Assembly: GCA_021203665.1 (NCBI GenBank)
Contig: JAJQAT010000153.1
Coordinates: 1 to 6,615 of the forward strand
From: Bacillota bacterium
Lineage (GTDB): Bacteria > Bacillota > Clostridia > UBA1381
Length of the DNA stretch: 6,615 nt
Direction: 5' to 3'
Position numbers and translations under genes: made by a program. Positions 5,763-6,615 of this stretch are shown here, piece after piece. Numbering within the stretch: the first letter of the stretch is position 1; each line of letters opens with the position of its first letter. Below the pieces are notes generated by a model. It ran no database searches, was not told the DNA's origin, and saw only the letters and a program-made list of their open reading frames with translations.

Positions 5763-6461
5763 TTAATTATTAAAATAATAGCCTACGCCTCTTTTGGTGA
5801 TGATATATTTCGGCATACTCGGGTCGTCCTCGATTTTTTCCCTCAAACGTCTTATCGTGACGTCAACCGTGCGGACATCGCCGTAGTACTCATAGCCCCA
5901 TACGTTTTCAAGCAGCTTTTCCCTTGAAAAGATTTTGCCCGGCTGCATCGCGAGGAATTTAAGAAGCTCAAATTCGCGAAGAGTGATGTCGATAACCTCG
6001 CCGCCTTTGGAAACCTCATACCGTTCCACATTGATTAACAGGTCGCCGAAAACTATATTGCGCTGACCCTCCGGCTCCGCCTTGGGGATTATCGGTACCG
6101 CGCTCCTCCTGAGATTTGCCTTGACGCGCGCGGTAAGCTCGCGCATTGAATACGGCTTTGTGATGTAGTCGTCGGCTCCCAGCTCGAGACCGATAATTTT
6201 ATCGACCTCATCCTCGCGCGCGGTAAGCATTATGATAGGAATCTGCGAGCTTTCGCGAACCTTTTTGCAAACCTCAAACCCATACAAACAGGGTAGCATA
6301 ACGTCAAGAAGAATAAGGTCGGGATTTTCGCTCAAAGCCATTTCAAGCCCCCTCACGCCGTCAAAGGCGGAAAGAGTTTTATAGCCCTCCTTTTCGAGGG
6401 AGAATTTAAGAATATCATTGATGTTTTGTTCGTCCTCAATAATAAGTATAGTGCGATCCAT
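5763..6461 (-). CDS. walR: OmpR/PhoB-family response regulator, WalR-like
   Basis: This cytoplasmic transcription factor is phosphorylated by the downstream kinase. The 232 residues are close to B. subtilis WalR (235). The receiver domain (about 3-117) has the acidic pocket E9/D10, phosphoacceptor D53 in LLDVMLP, T80 and K102. The winged-helix domain (about 134-231) contains LREFELLKFL, VWGYEYYGDVRTVDVTIRR, LREKIEDDPS and the terminal RGVGYYF. The recognition-helix region DVRTVDVTIRRLREK is, from memory, nearly the same as WalR's, so a TGTWAH-N5-TGTWAH binding site is expected. One oddity is Y60 where the family usually has Asp just before Gly (normally MLPxxDG, here MLPCLYG). The start has AAAGGA at 9 bases, with a second GGAG too close to use. 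It is first in its operon, under the promoter at 6542-6570. A PhoP-like identity is possible, but the C-terminal sequence favours WalR. Confidence 0.93.
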   Translation of the reverse strand: MDRTILIIEDEQNINDILKFSLEKEGYKTLSAFDGVRGLEMALSENPDLILLDVMLPCLYGFEVCKKVRESSQIPIIMLTAREDEVDKIIGLELGADDYITKPYSMRELTARVKANLRRSAVPIIPKAEPEGQRNIVFGDLLINVERYEVSKGGEVIDITLREFELLKFLAMQPGKIFSREKLLENVWGYEYYGDVRTVDVTIRRLREKIEDDPSMPKYIITKRGVGYYFNN

Positions 6462-6512
6462 TTACTCCAATCCTTTCCAAAATGTTCGGCTGTACATTAT
6501 TTTAAAAAATAC

Positions 6513-6540
6513 ATTACATTTTTTTCATCATTATTACATT
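6513..6540 (-). promoter_or_regulatory. Repeated AATGTAAT sites at the regulator promoter
   Basis: On the minus strand the octamer AATGTAAT occurs at 6533-6540, over the predicted transcription start, and again at 6513-6520, exactly 20 bp further on. A third copy lies in the opposite orientation at 6603-6610, upstream of the promoter. Each contains TGTAAT, an exact WalR half-site (TGTWAH). An 11-bp step from the first gives TGAAAA (one mismatch), and from the second gives TTTTAA (one mismatch), so weak full boxes are possible. If they are real, their position at and after the start favours autorepression. The region is very AT-rich, which raises the chance of coincidence. Confidence 0.35.
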
Positions 6541-6541
6541 T

Positions 6542-6570
6542 ATTTTATCAGAAATTAACAAAAACATCAA
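6542..6570 (-). promoter_or_regulatory. Promoter of the regulator-kinase operon
   Basis: On the minus strand a -35 element TTGATG (6565-6570) is followed by a 17-base spacer and a -10 element TAAAAT (6542-6547, five of six to consensus). The -10 is preceded by TGA, giving an extended TGn -10. The predicted start is near 6535, leaving a leader of about 73 bases. Beyond it (6571-6615) the DNA is A-rich on the plus strand, resembling an UP-element-like T/A tract; no gene is visible there. Confidence 0.7.
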
Positions 6571-6615
6571 GAGTATTTCAAAAAAAAATAAAAAAAACGA
6601 AAAATGTAATAAAAA

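Overview
The window looks like chromosomal DNA from an anaerobic member of the Bacillota, most likely class Clostridia. Three things point there: an oxygen-sensitive class III ribonucleotide reductase with its activase, a WalR/WalK-type two-component system of low-GC Gram-positive style, and purine-rich Shine-Dalgarno sequences with AT-rich promoters. The coding regions have moderate GC. No tRNA, rRNA, insertion sequence, prophage gene or CRISPR array is visible.

Layout. Positions 1-182 are non-coding: a leftward promoter whose gene lies outside the window, a strong NrdR-like box just behind it, and the leftward terminator of the next gene. Positions 183-419 (minus) encode an unrecognised basic 78-residue protein with a very good ribosome binding site. 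Positions 420-673 are a divergent regulatory region. It contains an 11-bp-phased array of WalR-like half-sites, a good sigma-A-type promoter, and an NrdR-like box inside a hairpin at the start of the nrdD leader. Positions 674-3800 (plus) are a tight operon nrdD-nrdG-dut: anaerobic ribonucleoside-triphosphate reductase, its radical-SAM activase, and dUTP diphosphatase. Position 3827-3857 is a terminator shared by two converging operons. Positions 3862-6461 (minus) are a response regulator followed by its sensor kinase, with an 83-bp structured gap between them and a promoter at 6542-6570.

How the genes fit together. NrdG generates the glycyl radical on NrdD, which reduces ribonucleoside triphosphates to dNTPs without oxygen. 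Because class III enzymes work on triphosphates, UTP reduction yields dUTP directly. Dut destroys it and supplies dUMP for thymidylate synthesis. NrdR boxes are the known dNTP-sensing control of such operons. The regulator/kinase pair most resembles WalR/WalK, the cell-wall homeostasis system.

Most interesting point. The nrdD upstream region carries a perfect match to the published WalR box (TGTWAH-N5-TGTWAH), extended in 11-bp phase up to the nrdD -35 element. The window also encodes a regulator whose recognition helix looks WalR-like. This suggests, but does not prove, that wall-stress signalling and DNA-precursor synthesis are connected here, or that the 78-residue orphan is a WalR target. 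The core genes are otherwise ordinary; the novelty lies in the regulatory DNA and the small orphan gene.
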